A DNA stretch of 64,000 nucleotides. It comes from Halarcobacter sp964480765. Its GTDB lineage: Bacteria; Campylobacterota; Campylobacteria; Campylobacterales; Arcobacteraceae. Both the position numbers and the translations under genes were made by a program. The stretch is from assembly GCA_964480765.1 (NCBI GenBank), contig CAYZST010000009.1, positions 46,244 through 110,243 of the forward strand, given 5' to 3'. This document shows positions 34,878-44,063 of the stretch, piece by piece. The stretch's first letter is position 1, and each line of letters begins with the position of its first letter. Below the pieces are notes generated by a model, which saw only the letters and a list, made by a program, of their open reading frames with translations, did not search any database and was not told the origin of the DNA.

Positions 34878-35345
34878 TTATTTCCACGTACTAAAGGGGG
34901 ATTTTAAAAGATTATTATTATAGTATCTTATATCTGTGGTAACCTCTTGTTTTACCCAGTTTGGAAGAATCAAATCTTCATCTTCATACTCAAGTTCCAC
35001 TTCAGCAAGTACAAGACCTTCATTCTTCTTATAAAAGATATCTACTTCCCAAAGATGATTTTCATATTTTATTTCATATCTTGTTTTCTCAATAATAGAT
35101 CCACTACAAAGCTTTTCTAATATTTCATTTGCCTCTTCAAGAGGTATTTCATACTCGAACTCCAACCTTGAAATACCAAAATTTTTACCCTTTATTGTAA
35201 GATATGCTTTTAAGCCTTTTACTCTAACTCTTACAACAGTGTTATCTACTGTTTTTATATAACCCTGCTTTATATCTATTCCATTTTCAAGTTTTCCAAG
35301 CTCTTGCAAATCTACTAAAAATTTTCTCTCTATCTCTAATGCCAT
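34878..35345 (-). CDS. CYTH-domain protein (inorganic triphosphatase-like)
   Basis: The 155-residue protein begins MALEIERKFLV, the ExExK signature of CYTH enzymes, followed by alternating charged strands (VVRVRVKG, YLTIKG, EFEYEIPLEEA). The ATG at 35345 is preferred over the GTG two codons upstream because an AAAGAG site lies 5 bases before it. Members cleave triphosphate or related substrates with metal ions. Physiological role unclear. Confidence 0.88.
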   Translation of the reverse strand: MALEIERKFLVDLQELGKLENGIDIKQGYIKTVDNTVVRVRVKGLKAYLTIKGKNFGISRLEFEYEIPLEEANEILEKLCSGSIIEKTRYEIKYENHLWEVDIFYKKNEGLVLAEVELEYEDEDLILPNWVKQEVTTDIRYYNNNLLKSPFSTWK

Positions 35346-35482
35346 AATCACTCTTTATAGTTTGAAATTCAATTATGTTTATCAAGGTTTCAACTTAACT
35401 ACCATAAGAATAATTTAGTTTTAACAAAGTTTTAGCTTTATGGTTTTCAAAATTATCTCAAATCTATTCAAAAGAACAAATT

Positions 35483-36502
35483 TTAAAAATCGTCAAAGTC
35501 AATAGAACCTTTTGAGTAATTAACAACATTTCCTTCAAAGAAATTTGTTCTTTGATCGTTAAATGAGGCATACCCATCAACCCATGGAATAGGATGTTTT
35601 ACATTATATTCAGGTGCATATCCAACTGCTTCAAGTCTTTTATCTGCTAGATATTCAATATATTGTCTAATAATTGCGTCTGTGAATCCAAGGATTTGTC
35701 CTTGAGTAATATATGCTCCCCAATTTGCTTCTAAATCAACAGCCTTTCTAAACATCACTCTAACTGTTTTTTCTAATTCAGGAGTAAATAAATCAGGTCT
35801 CTCTTTTCTAGTAGAGTTAATCATATTTTGGAAAAGTAGTAAGTGTGTTACTTCATCTCTTTGAATAAATCTAATCATTTGAGAAGAACCTAACATTTTA
35901 CCTGATTTCCCCAGTGCATACATAGCTGCAAATCCTGCATAGAAGTATAAGCCTTCTAAAATTTGGTTTGCAAACATTGCTAGGACTATCTTCTCATCTG
36001 TAATATCACCTGCAAGATTTTTATATACTTCAGCAATATAGTTATTCTTTTCTCTTAATTGAGTATCATTTTTCCACATATCATAAATCTCATCTGTATT
36101 ATCAGAGATTGATTCAACCATTACTGCATATGATTTTGAGTGGTTAGCCTCTTCATACGATTGTCTTGAAAGACAAGCATTTATTTCTGGTACTGTGATA
36201 TATGGATTGATATTATCCATTAGATTATTTGTTTGTAATGAGTCCATAAAAATCAGTTGAGATAAAACTAAATCGTACATTCTTTTTTCTGCTGGAGAAA
36301 GATATTTATAATCTTTTGCATCTCCTGTCATTTGTACCTCTTTAGGGAACCAAGTATTAGCTTCCATTGTATCCCATAAATTTAAAGCCCATTGATATTT
36401 CATCCTAGTAAAGTTAATCATTCCATCTGGATTACCGCCAAATATTCTTCTGTCATTTAGTGTTTCTCTTGAATCTGGGTTATAAATCGTTTTTCTTGAC
36501 AT
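35483..36502 (-). CDS. nrdB: class Ia ribonucleotide reductase, small (radical) subunit
   Basis: The 339-residue ferritin-like protein has the di-iron ligand helices: DLVLSQLIFMDSLQ, EEANHSKSYAVMVE, EGLYFYAGFAAMYAL and RDEVTHLLLFQNM in order. It generates the radical needed for deoxynucleotide synthesis by NrdA. It lies 72 bases downstream of nrdA on the same strand. The C-terminal SIDFDDF tail is the usual NrdA-docking peptide. Confidence 0.96.
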   Translation of the reverse strand: MSRKTIYNPDSRETLNDRRIFGGNPDGMINFTRMKYQWALNLWDTMEANTWFPKEVQMTGDAKDYKYLSPAEKRMYDLVLSQLIFMDSLQTNNLMDNINPYITVPEINACLSRQSYEEANHSKSYAVMVESISDNTDEIYDMWKNDTQLREKNNYIAEVYKNLAGDITDEKIVLAMFANQILEGLYFYAGFAAMYALGKSGKMLGSSQMIRFIQRDEVTHLLLFQNMINSTRKERPDLFTPELEKTVRVMFRKAVDLEANWGAYITQGQILGFTDAIIRQYIEYLADKRLEAVGYAPEYNVKHPIPWVDGYASFNDQRTNFFEGNVVNYSKGSIDFDDF

Positions 36503-36574
36503 CGCTTCCCTCTTTATTTTTCTAATATTTTATTCAATTTTTTTAATTCTATTTTTGGTGAAGTACAGCTTATC

Positions 36575-38959
36575 TTATTGACAGCCTGCACACTCCATAC
36601 TTCTATCTTCTATATTATTTGAAGCTTCAGGAGATTGTGACCGTAAATAATAAGTTGATTTAAGACCTAATTTCCAAGCTAATGTATAGATTTCATGTAA
36701 GTATTTACCACTTGCTTTGTCTAAACTCATAAAAATATTTGTAGATTGACCTTGGTCTATCCATTTTTGTCTAACAGCTGCTGCTCTAATAATATCTAAT
36801 TGATCTACTTCATAAGCAGGAATATAATAAGTCCAAGTCTCAGGAGATAGTTTTGGAACAACAACAGGAATAAGTCCAGATAAGTTCTCTTCAAACCATT
36901 TTCTTTTGTATACTGGCTCAATTGCTTGTGTCGTACCAACTAAGATAGAGATTGATGAAGTAGGAGCAATAGCCATTAAGTAGCCGTTTCTCATACCATT
37001 TGTTTTAACTTCTTCCCTTAAAGCATCCCAATCATAACCCGCATCAAATAAATCTTTATCTACAAGTGCATTTACAGCTTGAGGTGCATGATCATGTGGC
37101 ATAATACCTTTTGACCAATTAGAACCTTCAAATGTAGGGTAAATACCTTTTTCAACAGCTAATTCAGATGAAGCTTTAATTGCATTATAAGAGATTGATT
37201 CCATTACTGCATCAATTTTCTTAAAGTGGTCATTACTTCCCCAAACTAGTTTTTCTTCAGCAAGCATTTGTGATTCACCCATTACACCTAGTCCTATTGA
37301 TCTAGATTTTAAGTTTGTTGCTTTTACTTTTCTTAGAGGATAGAAGTTCAAGTCAATTACATTATCAAGCATTCTTATTGCAATTGGAACAACCCTTTTT
37401 ATATCCTCTTTTGTATGAATTCTTGAAAGATTTATAGAAGCTAGGTTACAAACAGCTGTATCTCCATCTATCTTCTCTTTTTCAACTATAAATACCCTTT
37501 TACCATTAATTGAATCAAGTGCAGTTATTTTATTTGCTTTTTTCTTCTGTCCACCATCTACTTCAACACTATCTTCTTCGTTATAAGTTACAACTGTTCC
37601 ATCCACAAACTCTATCCTAATTTTATAATAGTTAGGGTTTGTATTTTGGAAAATCTCTGTACATAAATTTGAAGATCTAATATGCCCCGTATGTCCATTT
37701 GGATTTGCTCTATTTGCATTATCTTTAAAACAAAGAAAAGGTGAACCTGATTCAAAATATGAAGTTAAGATTTTTTTCCATAAATCTTTTGCTTTCATTC
37801 TATCTTTTGTAATAGTTTCATCATTTTCATATTCAATATATCTTTTCTTAAACTCTTCACCGTATAATTCAGATAAATCTTTTACTTCATATGGATCAAA
37901 TAAAGTCCAGTAAGAATCCGCCATAATTCTTTCCATAAATAAGTCAGTAATCCAAAGTGAAGGAAATAAATCATGGGCTCTACGTCTCTCTTCACCAGAG
38001 TTTTTCTTTAAGTCAATAAAATCAACAATATCCATATGCCAAGGCTCAACATATACAGCGATTGCACCTTTTCTTGTACCTAATTGATCAACTGCAATTG
38101 CAATATCATTTGTAATTTTAAGGAATGGAACAGTACCACCAGCAGCATTCTTATGATCATCAATTACTCCACCTAAAGCTCTTATTTGGTTCCAATCCCA
38201 ACCAATACCACCACCATACTTTGATAGTAATGCCATCTCTTTATATCCATCAAAGATACCTTCAATATTATCAGGAGATGAACCAATATAACATGAACTT
38301 AATTGGTGTCTATTAGTTCTTGCATTTGATAAAGTAGGAGTTGCAAGCATTACTTCAAATTTTGATACTACATCATAGAACTCTTTTGCTCTTTCTTGCT
38401 TATTCTCTTCATCTTGTGCTAAAAACATAGCAATAGCCATAAACATATGTTGTGGCAACTCAATTGGGTTACCCTCTCTATTTTTTATTAAATATCTATC
38501 ATATAAAGTTTTAATACCTAAATAGTTAAAAAGGTAATCTCTATCTGGAGCAATATAGTCATTTAAATCATCTAAATCATAACCTTCACCAAGATTAGGA
38601 ATAAGCCTACTAGCTGTTTTCCCATACTCTAAATAATCCTTTAAATGGCAATATGGTTCACCTTTTATACCATGAGTTGCTATTCCAACTCTGTGATACA
38701 GATCAAATAAGAAAAGTCTTGCAGCAACAAATGTCCAGTTTGGAACATCTATATCAATTTTTTCTACTGCTGTTTTAATTAATGCATCTTGAATATCTTT
38801 AGAACTCATTCCATCAATAAACTTGATTTGTGCATCAAGTTCTAATTCAGATTGGGAAACTCCGTCTAAACCTTCAGTTGCCTCAATAGTCATCTTTTGG
38901 ATTTTAGTAATATCTAAAACCTCTTTCCTTCCATTTCTTTTTTCAATCATTATTGCCAT
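36575..38959 (-). CDS. nrdA: class Ia ribonucleotide reductase, large subunit
   Basis: The 794-residue enzyme has an N-terminal ATP-cone (about 1-90), the substrate-site Cys in LSSCYIGS, catalytic NLCTEIFQNT and SINLSRI segments, and ends with the redox-active CAGCQ tail. A charged insert of about 50 residues (around 455-505) lies between the LCTEI and CNLASINL motifs. I believe it is usual in Campylobacterota, but it should be compared. It reduces ribonucleoside diphosphates; thioredoxin at 27143 can supply electrons. Confidence 0.96.
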   Translation of the reverse strand: MAIMIEKRNGRKEVLDITKIQKMTIEATEGLDGVSQSELELDAQIKFIDGMSSKDIQDALIKTAVEKIDIDVPNWTFVAARLFLFDLYHRVGIATHGIKGEPYCHLKDYLEYGKTASRLIPNLGEGYDLDDLNDYIAPDRDYLFNYLGIKTLYDRYLIKNREGNPIELPQHMFMAIAMFLAQDEENKQERAKEFYDVVSKFEVMLATPTLSNARTNRHQLSSCYIGSSPDNIEGIFDGYKEMALLSKYGGGIGWDWNQIRALGGVIDDHKNAAGGTVPFLKITNDIAIAVDQLGTRKGAIAVYVEPWHMDIVDFIDLKKNSGEERRRAHDLFPSLWITDLFMERIMADSYWTLFDPYEVKDLSELYGEEFKKRYIEYENDETITKDRMKAKDLWKKILTSYFESGSPFLCFKDNANRANPNGHTGHIRSSNLCTEIFQNTNPNYYKIRIEFVDGTVVTYNEEDSVEVDGGQKKKANKITALDSINGKRVFIVEKEKIDGDTAVCNLASINLSRIHTKEDIKRVVPIAIRMLDNVIDLNFYPLRKVKATNLKSRSIGLGVMGESQMLAEEKLVWGSNDHFKKIDAVMESISYNAIKASSELAVEKGIYPTFEGSNWSKGIMPHDHAPQAVNALVDKDLFDAGYDWDALREEVKTNGMRNGYLMAIAPTSSISILVGTTQAIEPVYKRKWFEENLSGLIPVVVPKLSPETWTYYIPAYEVDQLDIIRAAAVRQKWIDQGQSTNIFMSLDKASGKYLHEIYTLAWKLGLKSTYYLRSQSPEASNNIEDRSMECAGCQ

Positions 38960-38991
38960 ATTTATTGCCTCATGCTTAGATTTTTTTTAAA

Positions 38992-40323
38992 TTATTTATT
39001 AAATACTCTATCAAAAATTGTATCAACGTTTTTAGTGTAATAGTCATAGTTAAAACACTCTCTAATTTGTTCTTCACTTAAATTATCTCTTAACTCTTTA
39101 TCTAATAATAAGTGTCCTAAGTATAGTGATTCACCATTTTCGTTAACTGTTGGTTTCCCTTGTTGAATCTCTTCCCAAACTTTCATTGCATTTCTTTGAA
39201 CTATTTTGTAAGCGTCTTCTCTACTTACACCAGCTTTTGGTAACTCTAATAATACTCTTTGAGAGAATACTAAACCACCTGTTAAATTTAGATTTTTCAT
39301 CATATTTTCTGGCATAACAGTTAAGTTTGCAATTACACTATTCATTCTATGTAACATAAAATCGGCTGTAATAAATGCATCTGGTAACCAAAATCTTTCA
39401 TTTGATGAGTGAGAAATATCTCTTTCATGCCATAAAGCAACGTTTTCCATAGCTGGTGCAGCAAATGCTCTAATTGTTCTTGCTAGTCCAGTAATATTTT
39501 CAGTTAAAATAGGATTTCTTTTGTGAGGCATTGCTGAGGAACCTTTTTGTCCTTTTGCAAAAAACTCCTCTGCTTCATAAACTTCAGTTCTTTGTAGATG
39601 TCTTACTTGTACTGCAAATTTCTCAACTGATGATGCCATTAGAGCTAAAGTAGTTGCTAATCTTGCATATCTATCCCTATGTACAACTTGATTTGAGCAT
39701 GGTTCAGGTTTTAATCCTAATTCAGCCATTGCCAGCTCTTCAAGCTCTAATGGAGCATGGGCAAAGTTACCCATTGCACCAGAGATTTGACCAACTGAAA
39801 TAACCTCCATTGTCTCTTCTAAGTTCTTAAGATGTCTTGCCATTTCATCATACCATACAGCTAAGGTAAGTCCAAATGTAATAGGCTCACCATGAATACC
39901 GTGGCTTCTTCCTACCATTAATGTAAACTTGTGCTCTTCTGCTCTTTTTTTAATAGACTCCATTAACATTTTTACATCATCAATAATAATTTTTAAAGAA
40001 TCTCTCATTTGAAGTGCAACACCAGTATCAACCGCATCCGAAGAGGTCATCCCATAGTGAAACCATCTTGACTCTTCTCCAAGAGATTCTGCAACACTTG
40101 TATTAAAAGCAATTAAATCATGTTTTGTAATAGCTTCAATCTCTTCAATTCTTTCAACTGAAAAAGTCGCATTTTTAACGATTTTTTCACAATCATCATC
40201 AGGAATAAGTCCTAATTTATTCCATGCTTTTACTGCTGCTTTTTCAACCTCAAGCCATGCTGAATATCTTGCATGTTGAGTCCAATGTTTTGACATTTCT
40301 TCTCTGGCATATCTTTCAACCAT
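38992..40323 (-). CDS. purB: adenylosuccinate lyase
   Basis: The 443-residue fumarase/aspartase-superfamily enzyme has TSSDAVDTG, the SHGIHGEPITFG segment with the catalytic His and the signature loop KGSSAMPHKRNP. I place the start at the ATG at 40323 (MVERYAREEM), with AAGGGA 8 bases upstream; a seven-codon longer frame has no ribosome-binding site. It acts twice in purine synthesis, making AICAR and AMP. Confidence 0.97.
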   Translation of the reverse strand: MVERYAREEMSKHWTQHARYSAWLEVEKAAVKAWNKLGLIPDDDCEKIVKNATFSVERIEEIEAITKHDLIAFNTSVAESLGEESRWFHYGMTSSDAVDTGVALQMRDSLKIIIDDVKMLMESIKKRAEEHKFTLMVGRSHGIHGEPITFGLTLAVWYDEMARHLKNLEETMEVISVGQISGAMGNFAHAPLELEELAMAELGLKPEPCSNQVVHRDRYARLATTLALMASSVEKFAVQVRHLQRTEVYEAEEFFAKGQKGSSAMPHKRNPILTENITGLARTIRAFAAPAMENVALWHERDISHSSNERFWLPDAFITADFMLHRMNSVIANLTVMPENMMKNLNLTGGLVFSQRVLLELPKAGVSREDAYKIVQRNAMKVWEEIQQGKPTVNENGESLYLGHLLLDKELRDNLSEEQIRECFNYDYYTKNVDTIFDRVFNK

Positions 40324-40439
40324 CCAATATTCCCTTAATATCAATATTTATTCGATTTTTTTGATAAATTATGTATGATATGCTATCTAATTTAGCCAAA
40401 AATTTTGTTTAAATTTATTTAAATTTTTAGGAAATAATT

Positions 40440-41345
40440 TTGCCATTCATTTTAAAAAAATACAAAGTTATAAAGAATAAAAAAATACAAATTTTTCTTA
40501 TACAAGACTTGGGATTTAGCCCCCGTGAAGCTAATCGCTTAATAAGTAGAGGACGGGTTTTTGATAATAATCATAATGCTTACTTGATTTCCCAATCAAT
40601 AAAAGAAGATAGCATATATATTGCACTATTTGAAGGTCATACAAGAGGACTTAAGCCTCTACTTACTTTTAATGACTTTGCTATTTTTGACAAACCTTCA
40701 AATTTGATGATACATCCTATCTCAAAAAATACAAAATATTCATTGTTAGATGAAGTTCGCTATCATTTTGGAGAAAAAGCAAATCAAGTCCATAGAATTG
40801 ATGCAGAGACTTCAGGACTAGTCCTAGTTGGACTAAATGAGAAGGCTATAAATGATCTTGCATCAATGTTTGAAAAAAAAGAGTACCAAAAATCATATTT
40901 AGCAATAGTTGAAGGAAAAATTCAAGAAAAAATACTAATAGATAAAAATCTAAAAAAAGAGGGAAAAGCTATTGGTGTAAGAATGACAACTTGTAATAAA
41001 AATGAGGGAAAAGAATCAATCACAAAAGTAAACCCTTTAATATATAATAAACAAAAAGATTTAACTTTAGTAGAACTAAATCCCCTTACTGGAAGACAAC
41101 ATCAAATTAGAGTACATCTATACTCAATTGGTCATAGAATTTTAGGAGACCCAATTTATGGGATAGATGATGTAGCTACGGAGAGTTATTTAGATAAAAC
41201 ATTAAGTAGTGAAGATAGATTTAAGGCAACTGGTTCATATAGACTTTGGCTTCAAGCAAACTATTTAGAGTTTAAATATAAAGATATAATTTATAAAATA
41301 TATTCAAAAAATAAAGAGATATACAATGAATTTAATAAGAATTAA
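40440..41345 (+). CDS. RluA-family pseudouridine synthase
   Basis: The 301-residue protein has an N-terminal S4-like RNA-binding part (about residues 17-65) and the RluA catalytic motif VHRIDAETSGLVLVG with the catalytic Asp, then NPLTGRQHQIRVHL. The start is TTG at 40440 with AGGAAA 5 bases upstream. It modifies uridines in 23S rRNA or tRNA; which site is not clear. Divergent from purB. Confidence 0.92.
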   Translation: MPFILKKYKVIKNKKIQIFLIQDLGFSPREANRLISRGRVFDNNHNAYLISQSIKEDSIYIALFEGHTRGLKPLLTFNDFAIFDKPSNLMIHPISKNTKYSLLDEVRYHFGEKANQVHRIDAETSGLVLVGLNEKAINDLASMFEKKEYQKSYLAIVEGKIQEKILIDKNLKKEGKAIGVRMTTCNKNEGKESITKVNPLIYNKQKDLTLVELNPLTGRQHQIRVHLYSIGHRILGDPIYGIDDVATESYLDKTLSSEDRFKATGSYRLWLQANYLEFKYKDIIYKIYSKNKEIYNEFNKN

Positions 41346-41414
41346 ATCAAGTATAATATTTTGATTACAAAAAAATTACTTTTAAAAGCCACTCTCTTCT
41401 TATATTAATATAAT

Positions 41415-41447
41415 TTGACAATGCGTTATATATTTTGATATATTACG
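41415..41447 (+). promoter_or_regulatory. mod operon promoter with overlapping ModE box
   Basis: TTGACA (41415-41420), an 18-base spacer and TATATT (41439-41444) form the promoter. CGTTATATA (41424-41432), 6 bases, then TATATTACG (41439-41447) is a near-perfect palindrome (8 of 9 positions) fitting the known ModE site pattern CGnTATATA-N6-TATATAnCG. Bound regulator would cover the -10 box, implying repression. The modE ATG at 41451 falls where transcription should begin. Confidence 0.8.
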
Positions 41448-41450
41448 ACT

Positions 41451-42224
41451 ATGAAGAATTTATTTAATATCAATGGAAATCTTTGGGTAAAGAAAGAGAA
41501 AAAAAACTTCATAGGTCCAGGAAGAATTAACCTATTAAAAAATATACAATTATATGGGTCCATTTCAAAAGCGGCAAAAGAGATGAAAATGAGTTATAAG
41601 GCAGCTTGGGATAGTGTCGATATTATGAATAAACTTGCTAATAAACCCTTAGTCACTAAAGTTAGTGGGGGGAAAGGTGGAGGTGGAACAGTTATTACTT
41701 CCCATGCAAAAGAGCTAATAAAAGCATATGAAGAGATAACTAGACTTCATAAAAACTATTTTGAAACCTTAGAAAACTCTTTCAATGATCAAATAAGTGA
41801 AACCTCATCAAATGAGCCATCTTTTTGTAGATTACTTGGAAAAATTAGAGATATAAAATACTCTAACGAATCTTGCGAAATATCAATTAAGTTGAAAAAT
41901 AAACAGGAATTAACTGCTATTGAAAACAAAAATTTTATTGAAAAAAGAGGCTTAAAAATTAATGAAGAGATTAACCTTTTAATTGAGACTGATAATATTA
42001 CTATTATAAAAGAGATAAAAACAAATATCAGTGCCAGAAATCAATTGATAGGAGAGATTGAATCAATTAATAATGACAATATAAATTCAAATATATCTAT
42101 TAATTGCAAAGATGGAATTATAATTCATGCAAAAATTACCTCAAAAAGTTGTAAAAATCTGGAGCTTAAAAAGGGCGATAAAATCATCGCTTCATTTAAA
42201 GCATACAATATAATTATTCTATAA
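41451..42224 (+). CDS. modE: molybdate-responsive transcriptional regulator
   Basis: The 257-residue protein has an N-terminal winged-helix LysR-like domain (KKNFIGPGRINLLKNIQ, GSISKAAKEMKMSYKAAWD, GGKGGGGTVIT) and two C-terminal TOBE/Mop domains (about 125-190 and 195-257), the typical ModE layout. It binds molybdate and controls the operon. The start codon lies 4 bases after the ModE box, with no ribosome-binding site, so the mRNA may be leaderless. It is followed after 10 bases by modA. Confidence 0.93.
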   Translation: MKNLFNINGNLWVKKEKKNFIGPGRINLLKNIQLYGSISKAAKEMKMSYKAAWDSVDIMNKLANKPLVTKVSGGKGGGGTVITSHAKELIKAYEEITRLHKNYFETLENSFNDQISETSSNEPSFCRLLGKIRDIKYSNESCEISIKLKNKQELTAIENKNFIEKRGLKINEEINLLIETDNITIIKEIKTNISARNQLIGEIESINNDNINSNISINCKDGIIIHAKITSKSCKNLELKKGDKIIASFKAYNIIIL

Positions 42225-42234
42225 AGGAAATAAA

Positions 42235-42984
42235 ATGAAAAAAATATTTTTAATTTTAGTATTGCTTACATCTTTTATGTTTGCAAAACAAATAAACGTA
42301 GCTGTGGCAGCAAATGTCTCTTATGCAATTGATGATTTAATAAAAGAGTTTAAAAAAAATCATCCTGATGTAGAAGTAAAAATTGTACTTGGAAGTAGTG
42401 GAAAACTAACTGCACAAATAAAAAATGGAGCACCTTATGATCTATTTATGTCAGCAAATATGAAATATCCACAAACACTTTATAGCATTGGTTTTGCCAT
42501 TAATGAACCAATTGTTTACGCAAAAGGAAGTTTAGCAATGTTAAGTGCCCAACCTAAAGAGCTATCAGAGGGTCTAAAGATTTTAGAAAATAGTAGTATA
42601 AAAAAAATAGCTATTGCAAATCCTAAAACTGCACCTTATGGTATTGCTACAAAAGAGGCTTTGGAAAATAGTAAACTTTATGAAAAAATTAAAGATAAAA
42701 TTGTATTTGCAGAGTCAATTTCTCAAACGGTATCATATACTGTAACAGCTGCTGACATTGGTTTTGTAGCAAAATCATCCCTTTACAGTCCTAAAATGAC
42801 TAGATTTAAAAAAGGAGTAAATTGGATGGAAGTTGATAAATCGCTTTATAACCCTATTAATCAAGGAATTGTCATACTTAAAAAAGCAAAAGACTCCTAT
42901 GAAGCTAAAGCTTTTTTTGAATTTATCCAATCAAATAATGCAAAAAAGATTTTTAAAGATTATGGATATCAGGTAAATGAATAA
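42235..42984 (+). CDS. modA: molybdate ABC transporter, periplasmic binding protein
   Basis: The 249-residue protein has a signal peptide (about residues 1-17, SFMFA) and the ModA core: VAVAANVSYAIDDL, VLGSSGKLTAQIKNGAPYDLFMSAN and the ANPKTAPYG segment. It binds molybdate or tungstate in the periplasm. It overlaps the next gene by 8 bases. The AAAGGAAAT ribosome-binding site is well placed. Confidence 0.95.
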   Translation: MKKIFLILVLLTSFMFAKQINVAVAANVSYAIDDLIKEFKKNHPDVEVKIVLGSSGKLTAQIKNGAPYDLFMSANMKYPQTLYSIGFAINEPIVYAKGSLAMLSAQPKELSEGLKILENSSIKKIAIANPKTAPYGIATKEALENSKLYEKIKDKIVFAESISQTVSYTVTAADIGFVAKSSLYSPKMTRFKKGVNWMEVDKSLYNPINQGIVILKKAKDSYEAKAFFEFIQSNNAKKIFKDYGYQVNE

Positions 42985-43378
42985 AATTGAGGCTACTATA
43001 AAAAATATTCAAAAAGCTGATTCAGTCCACTTAACTAGTTTAGATTTTAAAGGCAATAAGCTAAATATGTTAAGCTTAGAGCTACACGAAAATCTAAACA
43101 TAGGTAAGAGAGTTTTAGTTACTGTAAAAGCTACTCATATCTCTATTGCAAAAACATTTATAAAAAATATTAGTTGTTCAAATCAATTTTTAGTATCTGT
43201 TAATACTATTAAAGAGGGTAAACTAATAAGTATTGTTAAACTTGATTTTCATGGTGTTAATATGGAGTCACTTATTACTACTAATGATTTAAAAGAAATC
43301 GATATAAAAGTAGGGGATGAAGTAGTAATGCTAATGGAATCAAGTGAGATATCTATTTTGGAGATTTTAGATGATTGA
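42977..43378 (+). CDS. tandem TOBE-domain (molybdenum-binding) protein
   Basis: The 133-residue cytoplasmic protein is made of two TOBE/Mop-like halves (about 1-65 and 68-133); each has a short strand pattern ending in VTVKATHISIAK or VVMLMESSEISI. It probably binds molybdate as a storage or buffering protein. It lies inside the operon, overlapping modA by 8 bases and modB by 8 bases. The equivalent slot in enteric operons has no such gene, though extra TOBE genes occur in Campylobacterota. Confidence 0.82.
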   Translation: MNKIEATIKNIQKADSVHLTSLDFKGNKLNMLSLELHENLNIGKRVLVTVKATHISIAKTFIKNISCSNQFLVSVNTIKEGKLISIVKLDFHGVNMESLITTNDLKEIDIKVGDEVVMLMESSEISILEILDD

Positions 43379-44063
43379 ATCTTTAAAGCTTTTGGATATT
43401 ACACCATTTATCCTATCCTTTAAATTAGCCTTTGTAACAACAGCTATTTTATTTGTGGTATCACTTCCTCTTGCTTGGTATCTATCACAAACAAAATCAA
43501 AATCAAAACCTTTTATAGAAGCAATAACAGCATTACCGATTGTACTTCCTCCTTCAGTACTTGGTTTTTATATGCTTTGGGCCTTATCAATTAACTCTCC
43601 AATTGGAAGCTTTTTTGAAAAAAACTTTGAGGTAAGTTTAGTATTTAACTTCACAGGATTGGTTATTGCAAGTTGCTTTTATAGTCTACCTTTTATGGTA
43701 CAACCTTTGGAAAGTGGTTTTGAAAGCATAGGAAAAAATATTATTGAAGCAAGTTATATAAGTGGAAAAAGTAAAATTGAAACTATTTTCAAAGTAGCAC
43801 TTCCAAATATGAAACCTGCTTTAATAACTGCTGTTATTGTAACCTTTGCCCATACAGTTGGAGAGTTTGGTGTAGTCTTAATGGTAGGAGGAAGTATTCC
43901 AGGAGAGACAAAGGTTGCCTCTGTTGCAATCTATGAGTTTGTAGAGATTCTTGATTATTCATCTGCACATTTATACAGTGCTATAATGATTATTATGAGT
44001 TTTCTAGTACTTCTTAGTGTCTATATTTTTAATCAAAAACAGAAAAAAAAGTTTGGACTATAA
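43371..44063 (+). CDS. modB: molybdate ABC transporter permease
   Basis: The 230-residue inner-membrane protein has five to six helices and the ABC-permease EAA loop (ASYISGKSKIETIFKVALPNMKPA). TVGEFGVVLMVGG near residue 165 is characteristic of ModB. It forms the channel for molybdate. It overlaps the TOBE gene and is followed without any gap by modC. Confidence 0.94.
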   Translation: MIESLKLLDITPFILSFKLAFVTTAILFVVSLPLAWYLSQTKSKSKPFIEAITALPIVLPPSVLGFYMLWALSINSPIGSFFEKNFEVSLVFNFTGLVIASCFYSLPFMVQPLESGFESIGKNIIEASYISGKSKIETIFKVALPNMKPALITAVIVTFAHTVGEFGVVLMVGGSIPGETKVASVAIYEFVEILDYSSAHLYSAIMIIMSFLVLLSVYIFNQKQKKKFGL

